DNA of 24,518 nt from assembly GCA_964449175.1 (NCBI GenBank), contig CAYUYH010000006.1, positions 1 through 24,518 on the forward strand, read 5' to 3'. The DNA is from CAYUYH01 sp964449175. GTDB taxonomy: Bacteria; Planctomycetota; Phycisphaerae; SM23-33. Position 1 is the stretch's first letter, and every line of letters begins with the position of its first letter. The notes under the pieces are model-generated. The model made no database searches and was not told where the DNA came from. It saw nothing but the letters and a program-made list of their open reading frames with translations. This document shows, piece by piece, positions 14,872 to 21,601 of the stretch. The translations under genes were made by a program, and so were the position numbers.

Positions 14872-15165
14872 ATGCTGGAGAACCTGGACAAGTTGATGCT
14901 GGCCGGACTGGGCGCGCTTAGCATGACGCGCGAGAAGGCGGAGAAGATATTCAACGAGTACGTCAAGGCCGGCAAGGCCGCCAAGAACAGCCAGGAGGGC
15001 TTCGTCAAGGACTTGGTCGACTCAGCCGAGAAGGCCAAGGGCGAACTGGAGCGGCTGGTCGCCGAGCAGGTCCGCAAGGCGCTGGCCAAGCTCGACCTGC
15101 CGACGCGCGAGGACCTGACGCGCCTGGAGCGGAAGATCGACGCCCTCAAGGGCGGGAAGAAATAG
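14872..15165 (+). CDS. Phasin-like coiled-coil protein (COG3937 type)
   Basis: A 97-residue, Lys/Glu/Ala-rich protein. The first hydrophobic-amphipathic segment MLENLDKLMLAGLGALSMTR is followed by an almost continuous helix with heptad spacing (about 18-97), including the typical segment LAKLDLPTREDLTRLERKI near the end. This is the pattern of the small 'polyhydroxyalkanoate synthesis regulator phasin' group; a real link to polyester granules is not shown by the window, and no PHA synthase is present. GGGAG six bases before the ATG at 14872 fixes the start; a frame from 14764 has no ribosome site. The UbiB/ABC1 kinase gene begins three bases after its stop, so the two are co-translated and probably work together, perhaps at a membrane. 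Confidence 0.82.
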   Translation: MLENLDKLMLAGLGALSMTREKAEKIFNEYVKAGKAAKNSQEGFVKDLVDSAEKAKGELERLVAEQVRKALAKLDLPTREDLTRLERKIDALKGGKK

Positions 15166-15168
15166 CCC

Positions 15169-16851
15169 ATGGCTCGCCTCAGGCCGCGCTTCATCCGCAC
15201 CGTGGATCACCTGCGGCGGTACCGGCACATCATGGCCGTGCTGATGAAGTACGGCCTGGATGAGCTGGCGGAGGCCCTAGGGCTGCGTCTGCGCCGGCTG
15301 AGGTGGGGCGCGCGGGCGCAGCGAACGGGCGACGGCAGGGGCAGGCCCGAGCGCCTGCGGCTGGCGCTGGAGGAGCTGGGCCCGACGTTCGTGAAGCTCG
15401 GGCAACTGCTCTCCACGCGACCGGACCTGCTGCCGCCGGCGTACATCACCGAGCTGGAGCGCCTCCAGGACCGCGTCGCGCCGGAGCGGTTCGACAAGAT
15501 CCGCGCCGAGCTGGAGCATGAGCTGGGCGGCCCGTTGACCGAGCACTTCGCCAGCTTCGAGGCCCGCCCGCTGGCTGCCGGCAGCATCGCACAGGTGCAC
15601 AAGGCGGTGCTGCACGACGGTCGCGTGGTAGCCGTCAAGGTCCGCCGGCCCGGCGTCGTCCAGACGCTCCGCACCGAGTGCGAGATACTCCGCGGCCTGG
15701 CCGGGCTGCTGGGCGGGGCGCTGCGGGCGGAGGAGAGCATCGACCCCGTCGCCATCGCGCGGGAGTTCACCGAGACGATCGCCAAGGAGGCTGACCTTGC
15801 CAACGAGCTGGCGAACCTCCGCCGCTTCGCCCGCCACTTCGCCGGCGACGCCACCGTGCACATCCCCCAGCCCGTCGAGCAGTTCTGCACGCCCGGCGTG
15901 CTGACGATGGAGTATCTCGACGGCGTGAAGCCCTCCAGCATCGACGCCATCCGCGCCGCCGGGCTTGACGGGCCAACCGTCGCCAAGCATGGGGCGAACT
16001 TCATACTGCACCAAGTGTTCGAGCTGGGCTTCTTCCACACCGACCCGCACCCGGGCAACCTGTTCATCCTGCCGGACAACGTGGTCGCCATCATGGACTT
16101 CGGCCAGGTCGCGCGGCTCAGCAGCGTCAACCGTCGGCTGATCGGCGACATGGTGCTCGGCGCGGTCGATCAGGACGCCGAGCGGATCGTCCGGGCGATG
16201 CAGCGGGCCGACATTCTGGGCGACCGCGTGGAGCTGCCCGAGCTGACGGCTGAGGTCGAAGAGACGTTCGCGATGTACCACGATCTGCCGATCCGCGAGA
16301 TCCCCTTCGCCAAGATCGCCGCCCGGACGTTCGAGATCATCCGCCACCACGGCGTGCGGCCGCCGCCGGAATTCACGCTGATGCTCAAGAGCCTGATGAC
16401 CATCGAGGCAATGGCGCTGACGATGGACAAGGACTTCGTGATAATCGACCATCTGCGCCCTTACGCAACGCGGCTGCACCTTGCCCAAATGGACCCGCGG
16501 GTGGTGCTGCGCCGCACGCGCCGGGCGATGCGCGACGCGGCGGAGCTGCTGGCAGGCCTGCCGGAGGACTTCGCAGTCATACTCAACAAGCTCAAGCGAG
16601 GCTCGATGCGGGTGCACGTCCAGCACGAGCACCTGGAGGAGCTGTCACACACTCTGGACAAGAGCTCCAACCGCGTCAGCTTCGCGCTGATCATCGCCGG
16701 CCTGCTGATCGGCTCGAGCTTCCTGGTCACGCAGACCGGGGAGGTTTTCGGCCTGATGGGCTTGCAGGTGATGGGCGTGCTGGGCTACCTGGCCGCGGCT
16801 GTGCTGGGAATCTGGCTGATCGTCTCCATCATGCGCAGCCGACACCTGTAG
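15169..16851 (+). CDS. UbiB/ABC1 (AarF) family atypical kinase
   Basis: A 560-residue ABC1/UbiB-family protein, atypical kinase/ATPases needed for ubiquinone or other isoprenoid-lipid homeostasis. It shows the KxGQ motif in FVKLGQLLSTRPDLLPP (Lys76-Gln79), the alanine-rich loop AAGSIAQVH (136-144) in place of the glycine loop, the ATP lysine in AVKV (Lys157), the catalytic HTDPHPGN (290-297) and the metal-binding DFG (310-312). The last 56 residues form two hydrophobic helices (about 505-521 and 530-554), the usual C-terminal membrane anchor of this family. It follows the phasin-like gene after three bases, with GGGAAG before the ATG. No quinone-biosynthesis genes are nearby, so the substrate is unknown. 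Directly after its stop comes repeat element 2. Confidence 0.93.
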   Translation: MARLRPRFIRTVDHLRRYRHIMAVLMKYGLDELAEALGLRLRRLRWGARAQRTGDGRGRPERLRLALEELGPTFVKLGQLLSTRPDLLPPAYITELERLQDRVAPERFDKIRAELEHELGGPLTEHFASFEARPLAAGSIAQVHKAVLHDGRVVAVKVRRPGVVQTLRTECEILRGLAGLLGGALRAEESIDPVAIAREFTETIAKEADLANELANLRRFARHFAGDATVHIPQPVEQFCTPGVLTMEYLDGVKPSSIDAIRAAGLDGPTVAKHGANFILHQVFELGFFHTDPHPGNLFILPDNVVAIMDFGQVARLSSVNRRLIGDMVLGAVDQDAERIVRAMQRADILGDRVELPELTAEVEETFAMYHDLPIREIPFAKIAARTFEIIRHHGVRPPPEFTLMLKSLMTIEAMALTMDKDFVIIDHLRPYATRLHLAQMDPRVVLRRTRRAMRDAAELLAGLPEDFAVILNKLKRGSMRVHVQHEHLEELSHTLDKSSNRVSFALIIAGLLIGSSFLVTQTGEVFGLMGLQVMGVLGYLAAAVLGIWLIVSIMRSRHL

Positions 16852-17126
16852 AAGACCGTCAGTTGGTCAATCGGTGAATCAGTCAACTGGTCAGTCAGGC
16901 AACCGGCAGTGCCCAGGGCCATTTCGGAATTCGGATTGCGGATTTCGGATTGGCCCACATCGTCGGGGGTTGCACCGACCGACCAACTGACCGATCGACT
17001 GGCTGACCAGGCAACCTATCCCTGTGCACTGTACGGGGCTTCCCGCGCAACTCGGTTGGCCCTGATGAAGCCCGCAGCACTGCTGCGGGATGGTGGGCCA
17101 ATTGACTGATTGACCGACAGACCGTC
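16850..17126. repeat. Composite tetrad/heptad repeat element 2 at a convergent gene junction
   Basis: This element fills the whole spacer between the UbiB gene and the RsbU-like gene. From the left: tetrads CGTC AGTT GGTC AATC GGTG AATC AGTC AACT GGTC AGTC (16857-16896); a 58-base core (16905-16962) with heptads CATTTCG, GAATTCG, GATTGCG, GATTTCG; tetrads GACC GACC AACT GACC GATC GACT GGCT GACC (16977-17008); a perfect hairpin (17071-17089); and AATT GACT GATT GACC GACA GACC (17100-17123), ending four bases before the RsbU stop codon. GACCGTC occurs near both ends (16854-16860 and 17120-17126). The core shares 50 of 58 bases with element 1, and the first 43 bases match the opposite strand of 11521-11563 except for three transitions. 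Confidence 0.8.
17071..17089. terminator. Perfect hairpin inside repeat element 2
   Basis: CCCGCAGCA-C-TGCTGCGGG is a nine-base perfect inverted repeat about one base, in practice a seven-base stem with a five-base loop. It lies midway in a convergent spacer, where a two-way terminator would be expected. Neither strand has a T-run after it, so intrinsic termination is uncertain. Confidence 0.35.
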
Positions 17127-17127
17127 G

Positions 17128-18333
17128 CTATTCGCGGCCCACATCCATGATCAGGACGGTCACGTCGTCTGCGCGTTGGACGTGCGGCGGGGCGGACTGA
17201 ATCCGCTCGGTGATGCGGAACATCACTTCCTGGCGTGACAGGCCCGCCCACGCGGAGAAGATTTTCCGCAGGTCAGGCGGGCGGCCTTCGGGGCTTCGCC
17301 CGAAGATGCCCTCCAGCCCGTCGGTGTAGAGGATCAGGCGGTCGCCGTCTGTGAGCTGGACGGTCCGCGAGGGGTACTGGGCCTCTTCGAACACGCCAAG
17401 CAGGCTGCCCTGGCAGCTCAGCACCTCGCCGGGCTTGTCGGCGCGGATGAGGATCGGCTCGGGGTGCCCGGCGCGGGCGAACGTCAGCGTCATCGAGGCC
17501 GTGTCCACCACGGCGTAGATGGCGCTGCAGAACTGGCAGCCGGCTAGGTCCTGGCTGCATATGTCGCCGTTCAGCTCCGCCAGCGAGGCGCTCGGCGGGA
17601 TGATCTCGTAGCTGTGGCCGGAGATGCGCTTCGTCTGGAGCGCCTTCTTGATGAACATCGTCAGCAGCGCCGCGGGCATGCCGTGGCCGACGACGTCGGC
17701 GACGTAGAAGCCGACGTGCTGCTCGTCGAGGCGGGTGACGTCGTATATGTCGCCGCTGACCCACCCGGCTGGGTGATACAGCGCGGCGAAGCGGATCGAC
17801 GCCACCTCCGGCAGCCGTTGCGGCAGGAAGTCGTGCTGCAGGCGCGAGGCGAGTTGCAGCTGCTGATCGATCTCTTCCAGGTCGTCGCTGTCGTAGTTGG
17901 CGTAGGCCTCGCGGTGCGCGGCCAGCTCCGCCCGCAGGCTCATGATCGCCGGCTGAAGCTCCGCGGCGGCTGACAACTTGGCCGAGAGCTGCTCGGCGGT
18001 GGCGTCGGCGGAGACGCAGAGGAACTGCCCGCCGCGCCGCTCGAGCACATCGAGGCAGGTGGTCGCGTCTTGCGGCACGATGAAGACGGCAACGGCCGGC
18101 GAGCGGGCCAGCTCGTCCAGCAGCCCAATCAGGCGCGCCGGATCCTGCTCATACTCCTCGGCCGCGACGACGGCCAGCGTGGCCTGGGCTAGTTGCTCGG
18201 CCAAAGGCCGGGCGGCGTCGGCGGCGGCCAGCTCCCACCGGCTGCCCGCGGCGGCGGTCAGACTGGCCGGAATGTCGGCGCACCCCACCCACAGGACCCG
18301 TGTCGAGGTCAGTAGCGAAGTGCCTTCTGTCAT
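17128..18333 (-). CDS. RsbU/SpoIIE-type PP2C phosphatase with pseudo-receiver domain
   Basis: A 401-residue protein in three parts. Residues about 10-125 have the alternating strand-helix pattern of a receiver domain but lack its phosphorylatable aspartate and conserved lysine. Residues about 130-165 form a helical linker. From about 165 it is a SpoIIE/RsbU PP2C domain: FLPQRLP, GDIYDV (Asp195), VADVVGHGMPAALL (Asp213), FARAGHPEPIL, LILYTDGLEGIFG and ADDVTVLIMDV. The metal-binding aspartates are all kept, so it should dephosphorylate a phosphoserine or phosphothreonine protein, typically an anti-sigma-factor antagonist; no such partner is in the window. The ATG at 18333 has GGAGG 13 bases upstream, a rather long spacing. 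It is 111 bases after the DUF192 gene and ends against repeat element 2. Confidence 0.9.
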   Translation of the reverse strand: MTEGTSLLTSTRVLWVGCADIPASLTAAAGSRWELAAADAARPLAEQLAQATLAVVAAEEYEQDPARLIGLLDELARSPAVAVFIVPQDATTCLDVLERRGGQFLCVSADATAEQLSAKLSAAAELQPAIMSLRAELAAHREAYANYDSDDLEEIDQQLQLASRLQHDFLPQRLPEVASIRFAALYHPAGWVSGDIYDVTRLDEQHVGFYVADVVGHGMPAALLTMFIKKALQTKRISGHSYEIIPPSASLAELNGDICSQDLAGCQFCSAIYAVVDTASMTLTFARAGHPEPILIRADKPGEVLSCQGSLLGVFEEAQYPSRTVQLTDGDRLILYTDGLEGIFGRSPEGRPPDLRKIFSAWAGLSRQEVMFRITERIQSAPPHVQRADDVTVLIMDVGRE

Positions 18334-18444
18334 GGCCTATGCCGAGCCTCCGCGCATGGATCGTCTGCCGAAGCGGTCTGCTAGAATCATCGTCACCAAT
18401 GGCGCCGGGCTTTAGGCAGGTTGCAGGTGGCGGGGAACTACTGC

Positions 18445-18924
18445 TCAGCGGGGGATGTCGCCCCGGAAGCTCGCTGTGTCGCCGGGGGCGACGTCCGCGG
18501 CGGCCAGCGAGCCGCCGGCAACCTCAAGGGCATATTTGGCAGGCACTTCCGAGCTGTAGGCAATTCGGCCGGCCAGGTCCGGCTCGACGGCCATCGTGTG
18601 GGTCCGCACGACCGTGCCGTCGGCGTCGATAAAGGCGACGTCGAGCGGGACGACGCAGCCGCGCATGCAGAACTTGCGGACCTCCGAGGTCTCGAAGATG
18701 AACAGCATCCCCTCGTCGTCGGCGACGTGCTCCCTGCCGGCCAGCCCGCGGTACTGCTGGTCGAACGTCACAGCCAGGTCCACGAACCACGTCTTGCCGT
18801 TGATCTCCACTTGCGGCGGGGGCGGGGGTTCACGGCGGCACCCGCCGGCCAGCAGAGCCGCGGCAAAGGCAGCCGCCACGATGCCGCGTCTCAGGCCCAG
18901 CTCTGACAGGCTGTCTGCGTGCAT
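18445..18924 (-). CDS. DUF192 lipoprotein
   Basis: A 159-residue protein. The N-terminus has a basic then hydrophobic signal (about 10-28) ending in a lipobox LAGGC with Cys29, followed by a proline run (PPPPP), so it is probably exported and lipid-anchored. The rest is a DUF192 domain: WFVDLAVTFDQQYRGLAGRE, then GMLFIFE, KFCMRGCVVPLDVAFIDADG (within about 80-105) and YALEVAGG. The role of DUF192 is unknown. The start at 18924 lies eight bases after the maf stop; GGAGTG within the end of maf is its likely ribosome site, so translation is coupled to maf. Confidence 0.9.
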   Translation of the reverse strand: MHADSLSELGLRRGIVAAAFAAALLAGGCRREPPPPPQVEINGKTWFVDLAVTFDQQYRGLAGREHVADDEGMLFIFETSEVRKFCMRGCVVPLDVAFIDADGTVVRTHTMAVEPDLAGRIAYSSEVPAKYALEVAGGSLAAADVAPGDTASFRGDIPR

Positions 18925-18932
18925 TGGTAGGA

Positions 18933-19526
18933 TCACTCCTGCCGGCCTGTCTGGCCTATCACTTGGGCGATCATCCGCCCCACCAGTTCCATGGGCAGCC
19001 CGACGACGTTGGTGAAGCTGCCTTCGATGTTCTCGACGAATCGGTCGCCGATCTCCTGCAGACCGTACGCGCCGGCCTTGCCGACCCACTGGCCCGAGGC
19101 GATGTAGGCGTCGAGCTCGGCGGCCGACAGCTTCCGCATAGTCACGAAGGTGGTGTCGGAGGCGATCTGCCGCCCGCCCGGGCCGAGCAGCGCGACGCCC
19201 GATATGACCGCGTGTCGCGTGCAGGCGAGCGAGTCCAGCATTGCCCGGGCGCCGGCGGCGTCGCGCGGCTTGCCGAGTATTTCGCCGCCGCGTGCGACGA
19301 TGGTGTCGGCCCCCAGGATCCATCGGCCCGGCTGGGCGTCCCAGACTGCCCGGGCCTTGAAATACGCCAGAGCCTCGGCCTGCTGCGTGGGCGGCAGCTT
19401 GCAGGTCACCTCATCCGGCTCGGGGATGACCGGCACGATGACGTCGAACGGGATGCCCGCCTCGGCCAACAACTGCCTGCGGCGCGGAGAGGCGGACGCC
19501 AGTATCAGGCGGACCTGCTCGGCCAT
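18933..19526 (-). CDS. maf: Maf family nucleotide pyrophosphatase
   Basis: A 197-residue Maf/YhdE-type protein, enzymes that hydrolyse non-canonical or excess nucleoside triphosphates (dTTP/UTP type in YhdE) to monophosphates. It begins LILASASPRRRQLLAEAG (7-24). It has the catalytic-loop motif GADTIVARGGEILGKP and the late block KAGAYGLQEIGDRFVENIEG followed by SFTNVVGLPM, the pattern I associate with the dTTP/UTP pyrophosphatase group. The start is uncertain: ATG at 19526 gives the common MAEQ..LILASASPRR layout, while an in-frame GTG at 19547 adds seven codons but has its GGAG only two bases away. It lies 47 bases after yajC and eight bases before the DUF192 gene, forming one leftward unit. 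Confidence 0.93.
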   Translation of the reverse strand: MAEQVRLILASASPRRRQLLAEAGIPFDVIVPVIPEPDEVTCKLPPTQQAEALAYFKARAVWDAQPGRWILGADTIVARGGEILGKPRDAAGARAMLDSLACTRHAVISGVALLGPGGRQIASDTTFVTMRKLSAAELDAYIASGQWVGKAGAYGLQEIGDRFVENIEGSFTNVVGLPMELVGRMIAQVIGQTGRQE

Positions 19527-19573
19527 GTGGATTCCAGTGGCATTCACGGCTCCGCCCGCGCCGGCCGCGTGGG

Positions 19574-20128
19574 CTACTTCTTGTCGTCAGGGTGCTCGGT
19601 CTTGGCTTCGTCCCCCGTGCCGCGGACGGCCCAGCGGGCGAAGTGCATGCGGACGTTGTTCGTCTCGTCCACCTTGATGACGATCTCGTCCTCGCGCGCC
19701 TCGATGATCGTCCCGACGATGCCGCCGATCGACGTGACCTTATCGCCCTTCTTCAGCGCGGCGAGCATCTGGTCGCGCTTGGCCTGCTGCTTCTTTCGGC
19801 TGCGGCTCTGCCAGATCATCATCAGCGCGAACACGGCAACAATTATCAGCAGGAGTTGGGGAGAGAACGGGGACCCCCCGTTGCCGCCTCCCGGCTTGCC
19901 GCCTTCTTCCTTGCCGGTATCGCCCGGGGCCTTTTCGTCGCCAGTGGCAGGCGGCGACGCGTCGCCCTCGGCGGCGGGCGGTGTGTCAGTCGGCTGGTCG
20001 GCGGAGATCAGCGCATCTCCCTGCGGCTCGGCCGGCTTATCCGCATCCTGTGCCAGGGCGCCCGCCGCAAGCAGGCCCACGGACATTAGAATCGCCAACG
20101 CAGTGAAAACATGTCTTCCAGAAGGCAT
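19574..20128 (-). CDS. yajC: Preprotein translocase accessory subunit YajC, with extended N-terminus
   Basis: A 184-residue protein whose C-terminal half is YajC: one membrane helix (LLLIIVAVFALMMIW, about 91-105), basic SRSRKKQQAKRDQ, then the soluble domain LKKGDKVTSIGGIVGTI and EDEIVIKVDETNNVRM. YajC binds SecDF and aids Sec export. Unlike the usual single-helix protein of about 110 residues, this one starts with a cleavable-looking signal peptide (1-26, ending AGALAQ) and a Pro/Gly/Glu/Asp-rich linker of about 60 residues. The start is supported by AAAGGA six bases before the ATG and by a promoter at 20181-20209. The classic tgt-yajC order is kept, but secD/secF do not follow; maf does. 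Confidence 0.92.
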   Translation of the reverse strand: MPSGRHVFTALAILMSVGLLAAGALAQDADKPAEPQGDALISADQPTDTPPAAEGDASPPATGDEKAPGDTGKEEGGKPGGGNGGSPFSPQLLLIIVAVFALMMIWQSRSRKKQQAKRDQMLAALKKGDKVTSIGGIVGTIIEAREDEIVIKVDETNNVRMHFARWAVRGTGDEAKTEHPDDKK

Positions 20129-20180
20129 AGGTTGTCCTTTCGGTGGTGATGGTGTTCTTCAGGCACGGCTAAGCCGTCGG

Positions 20181-20209
20181 ATTGTGCCCGGTCGCGGCTG
20201 CGGCGTCAA
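20181..20209 (-). promoter_or_regulatory. Sigma-70-like promoter for yajC
   Basis: Minus-strand TTGACG (20209-20204) matches the -35 box in five of six bases, and CACAAT (20186-20181) matches the -10 in four, with 17 bases between. Transcription would start near 20174, leaving about 45 bases of leader. An inverted repeat ACGGC-TAA-GCCGT (20165-20177) covers the predicted start point and might be an operator. Confidence 0.55.
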
Positions 20210-20238
20210 CCATAAACGAGCGCCTGCGCCTGCTACGA

Positions 20239-20345
20239 GCCACATGTGGCGCGGGCATCCTGCCTGCGCGTCGCGGGGCCGCCTTGGCCTGGCAACCGTC
20301 GCCTCCCACGGCCAAGTCGCCACGGCGACCCGCTGCGGCGAGATG
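20239..20345. repeat. Palindrome and REP-like hairpin copy C in the tgt-yajC spacer
   Basis: The 249-base spacer 20129-20377 holds a perfect 12-base palindrome GCCACATGTGGC (20239-20250) followed by a GCGGGCATCCTGCC stretch. It also has the hairpin GTCGCC-AC-GGCGAC (20316-20329) followed by CTGCGGCGAG (to 20342). The last part resembles copies A and B (a C/GTCGCC-NC-GGCGA-G/C hairpin followed by CTGCGG) with more differences. It also carries the yajC promoter. No gene is visible. Confidence 0.45.
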
Positions 20346-20377
20346 GTCGTGCCACGAAGATGTAGTCCGCCCGGCTG

Positions 20378-21517
20378 CTATGGACTGTCCTGCTCGGCAG
20401 CGTACATCTGCTCCAGCCAGGTCTTGGCGGACGCAGCGAGGTTGCCGTCGCTGATGGCCCGGCGGATGGCGACCATCAGGCGCGAAAAGAAGTGCAGGTT
20501 GTGTATGCTCACCAGGGTCGCCGCGAGCATCTCCTTGGCCTGGAAGTAGTGCCTCAGCGCCCCGCGTGAGAAGTTCCGGCAGGTGTAGCAATCGCAGGAG
20601 GTCTCGACGGGGGCGGGGTCGTCGCTCCAACGGGCGTTTCGCAGGTGGATTCGGCCTGTCCACGTGAAGGCCTGGGCGTTGCGTCCGTTGCGGGTCGGCA
20701 GGACGCAGTCGAACATATCGACGCCGGCTTGCACGGCGGCAAGGATATCCGCCGGCTCGCCGACGCCCATGAGGTATCGCGGTCGGTCGGCGGGGAACTG
20801 CTCGTCAACGGCTGCCAGGACGCGGCGCATCGCCTCGGGCCCTTCGCCGACGGACAGCCCGCCGATGGCATAGCCCGGCAGGTCGAGGGCGACCAGCTCG
20901 GCGGCGCTCTGGGCCCGCAGGTCGCCGTAGCCGCCGCCCTGCTGGATGCCGAACAGGACTTGCCCGTGCCCGGCGGGGCAGTTCAGCTCGGCCTGCCAGG
21001 CGTCGCGGCAGCGGCGCGCCCAGTCGGAGGAGCGGCGGACGGCCTCGGCGACGGCGGACTTGTCCGCGTCGCCCGGCGGGCACTCGTCCAGTTGCATGAT
21101 GATGTCGGCGCCGAGGCTGCGCTGGATGGCCACGGCGTCCTCGGGCGACAGGCGGACGATACTGCCGTCGATGTGCGAGCGGAACGTGACGGCCGAGTCG
21201 TCAATCGTCCGCAGGTGCGCCAGCGAGAAGACCTGGTAGCCGCCGCTGTCGGTGAGGATCGGTCCATCCCAGGCCATCAGCTTGTGCAGCCCGCCGAGCC
21301 GCTCCACAGTCTCGGCGCCGGGGCGAAGCATCAGGTGATACGTGTTGGCCAGGAGCATCCGCACGCCGGCCTGGCGGAGCTGGTCGGGCGTGACGCCCTT
21401 GACCGTCCCGGCCGTGCCGACAGGCATGAATACGGGCGTGTCGACGCAGCCATGCGGCGTGGTCATGCGCGCGAGGCGGGCCTTGTGGTCGGTATTGGCA
21501 AGTTCGAAGCCGAACAT
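20378..21517 (-). CDS. tgt: Queuine/preQ1 tRNA-guanine transglycosylase
   Basis: A 379-residue bacterial TGT, which exchanges guanine-34 of GUN-anticodon tRNAs for preQ1 in the queuosine pathway. Active-site features: TDSGGYQVFSL (Asp90), GIQQGG (190-195), GGLSVGE (219-225), MGVGEPADI (250-258) and DCVLPTRNGRN with the nucleophile Asp270. The zinc site is CDCYTC (Cys308, Cys310, Cys313) with His339. The start ATG at 21517 (MFGFELANTD) agrees with family starts. No clear ribosome site precedes it; a TTG at 21559 in the same frame is the alternative, 14 codons longer. It lies 84 bases after the kinase gene. The neighbouring yajC is a common partner of tgt; queA and the other queuosine genes are not in view. 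Confidence 0.95.
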   Translation of the reverse strand: MFGFELANTDHKARLARMTTPHGCVDTPVFMPVGTAGTVKGVTPDQLRQAGVRMLLANTYHLMLRPGAETVERLGGLHKLMAWDGPILTDSGGYQVFSLAHLRTIDDSAVTFRSHIDGSIVRLSPEDAVAIQRSLGADIIMQLDECPPGDADKSAVAEAVRRSSDWARRCRDAWQAELNCPAGHGQVLFGIQQGGGYGDLRAQSAAELVALDLPGYAIGGLSVGEGPEAMRRVLAAVDEQFPADRPRYLMGVGEPADILAAVQAGVDMFDCVLPTRNGRNAQAFTWTGRIHLRNARWSDDPAPVETSCDCYTCRNFSRGALRHYFQAKEMLAATLVSIHNLHFFSRLMVAIRRAISDGNLAASAKTWLEQMYAAEQDSP

Positions 21518-21601
21518 GGCCGAGAGGATACGCCCGCCGCGTGGCGGCTGAAAGGGCAAACGAGGCTTCCGCCGCGGCTTGCCCGAGGTCGCCGTCGGCG
21601 G

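Noticed and set aside
16909..17109. Short rightward frame of 66 codons in the UbiB-RsbU spacer
   Set aside because: It translates the tetrad and heptad repeats and has no ribosome site; the repeats explain the sequence better.
20169..20663. Leftward frame across the tgt-yajC spacer
   Set aside because: It overlaps tgt out of frame and crosses the palindromic spacer; Arg/Ala-rich translation without a domain.
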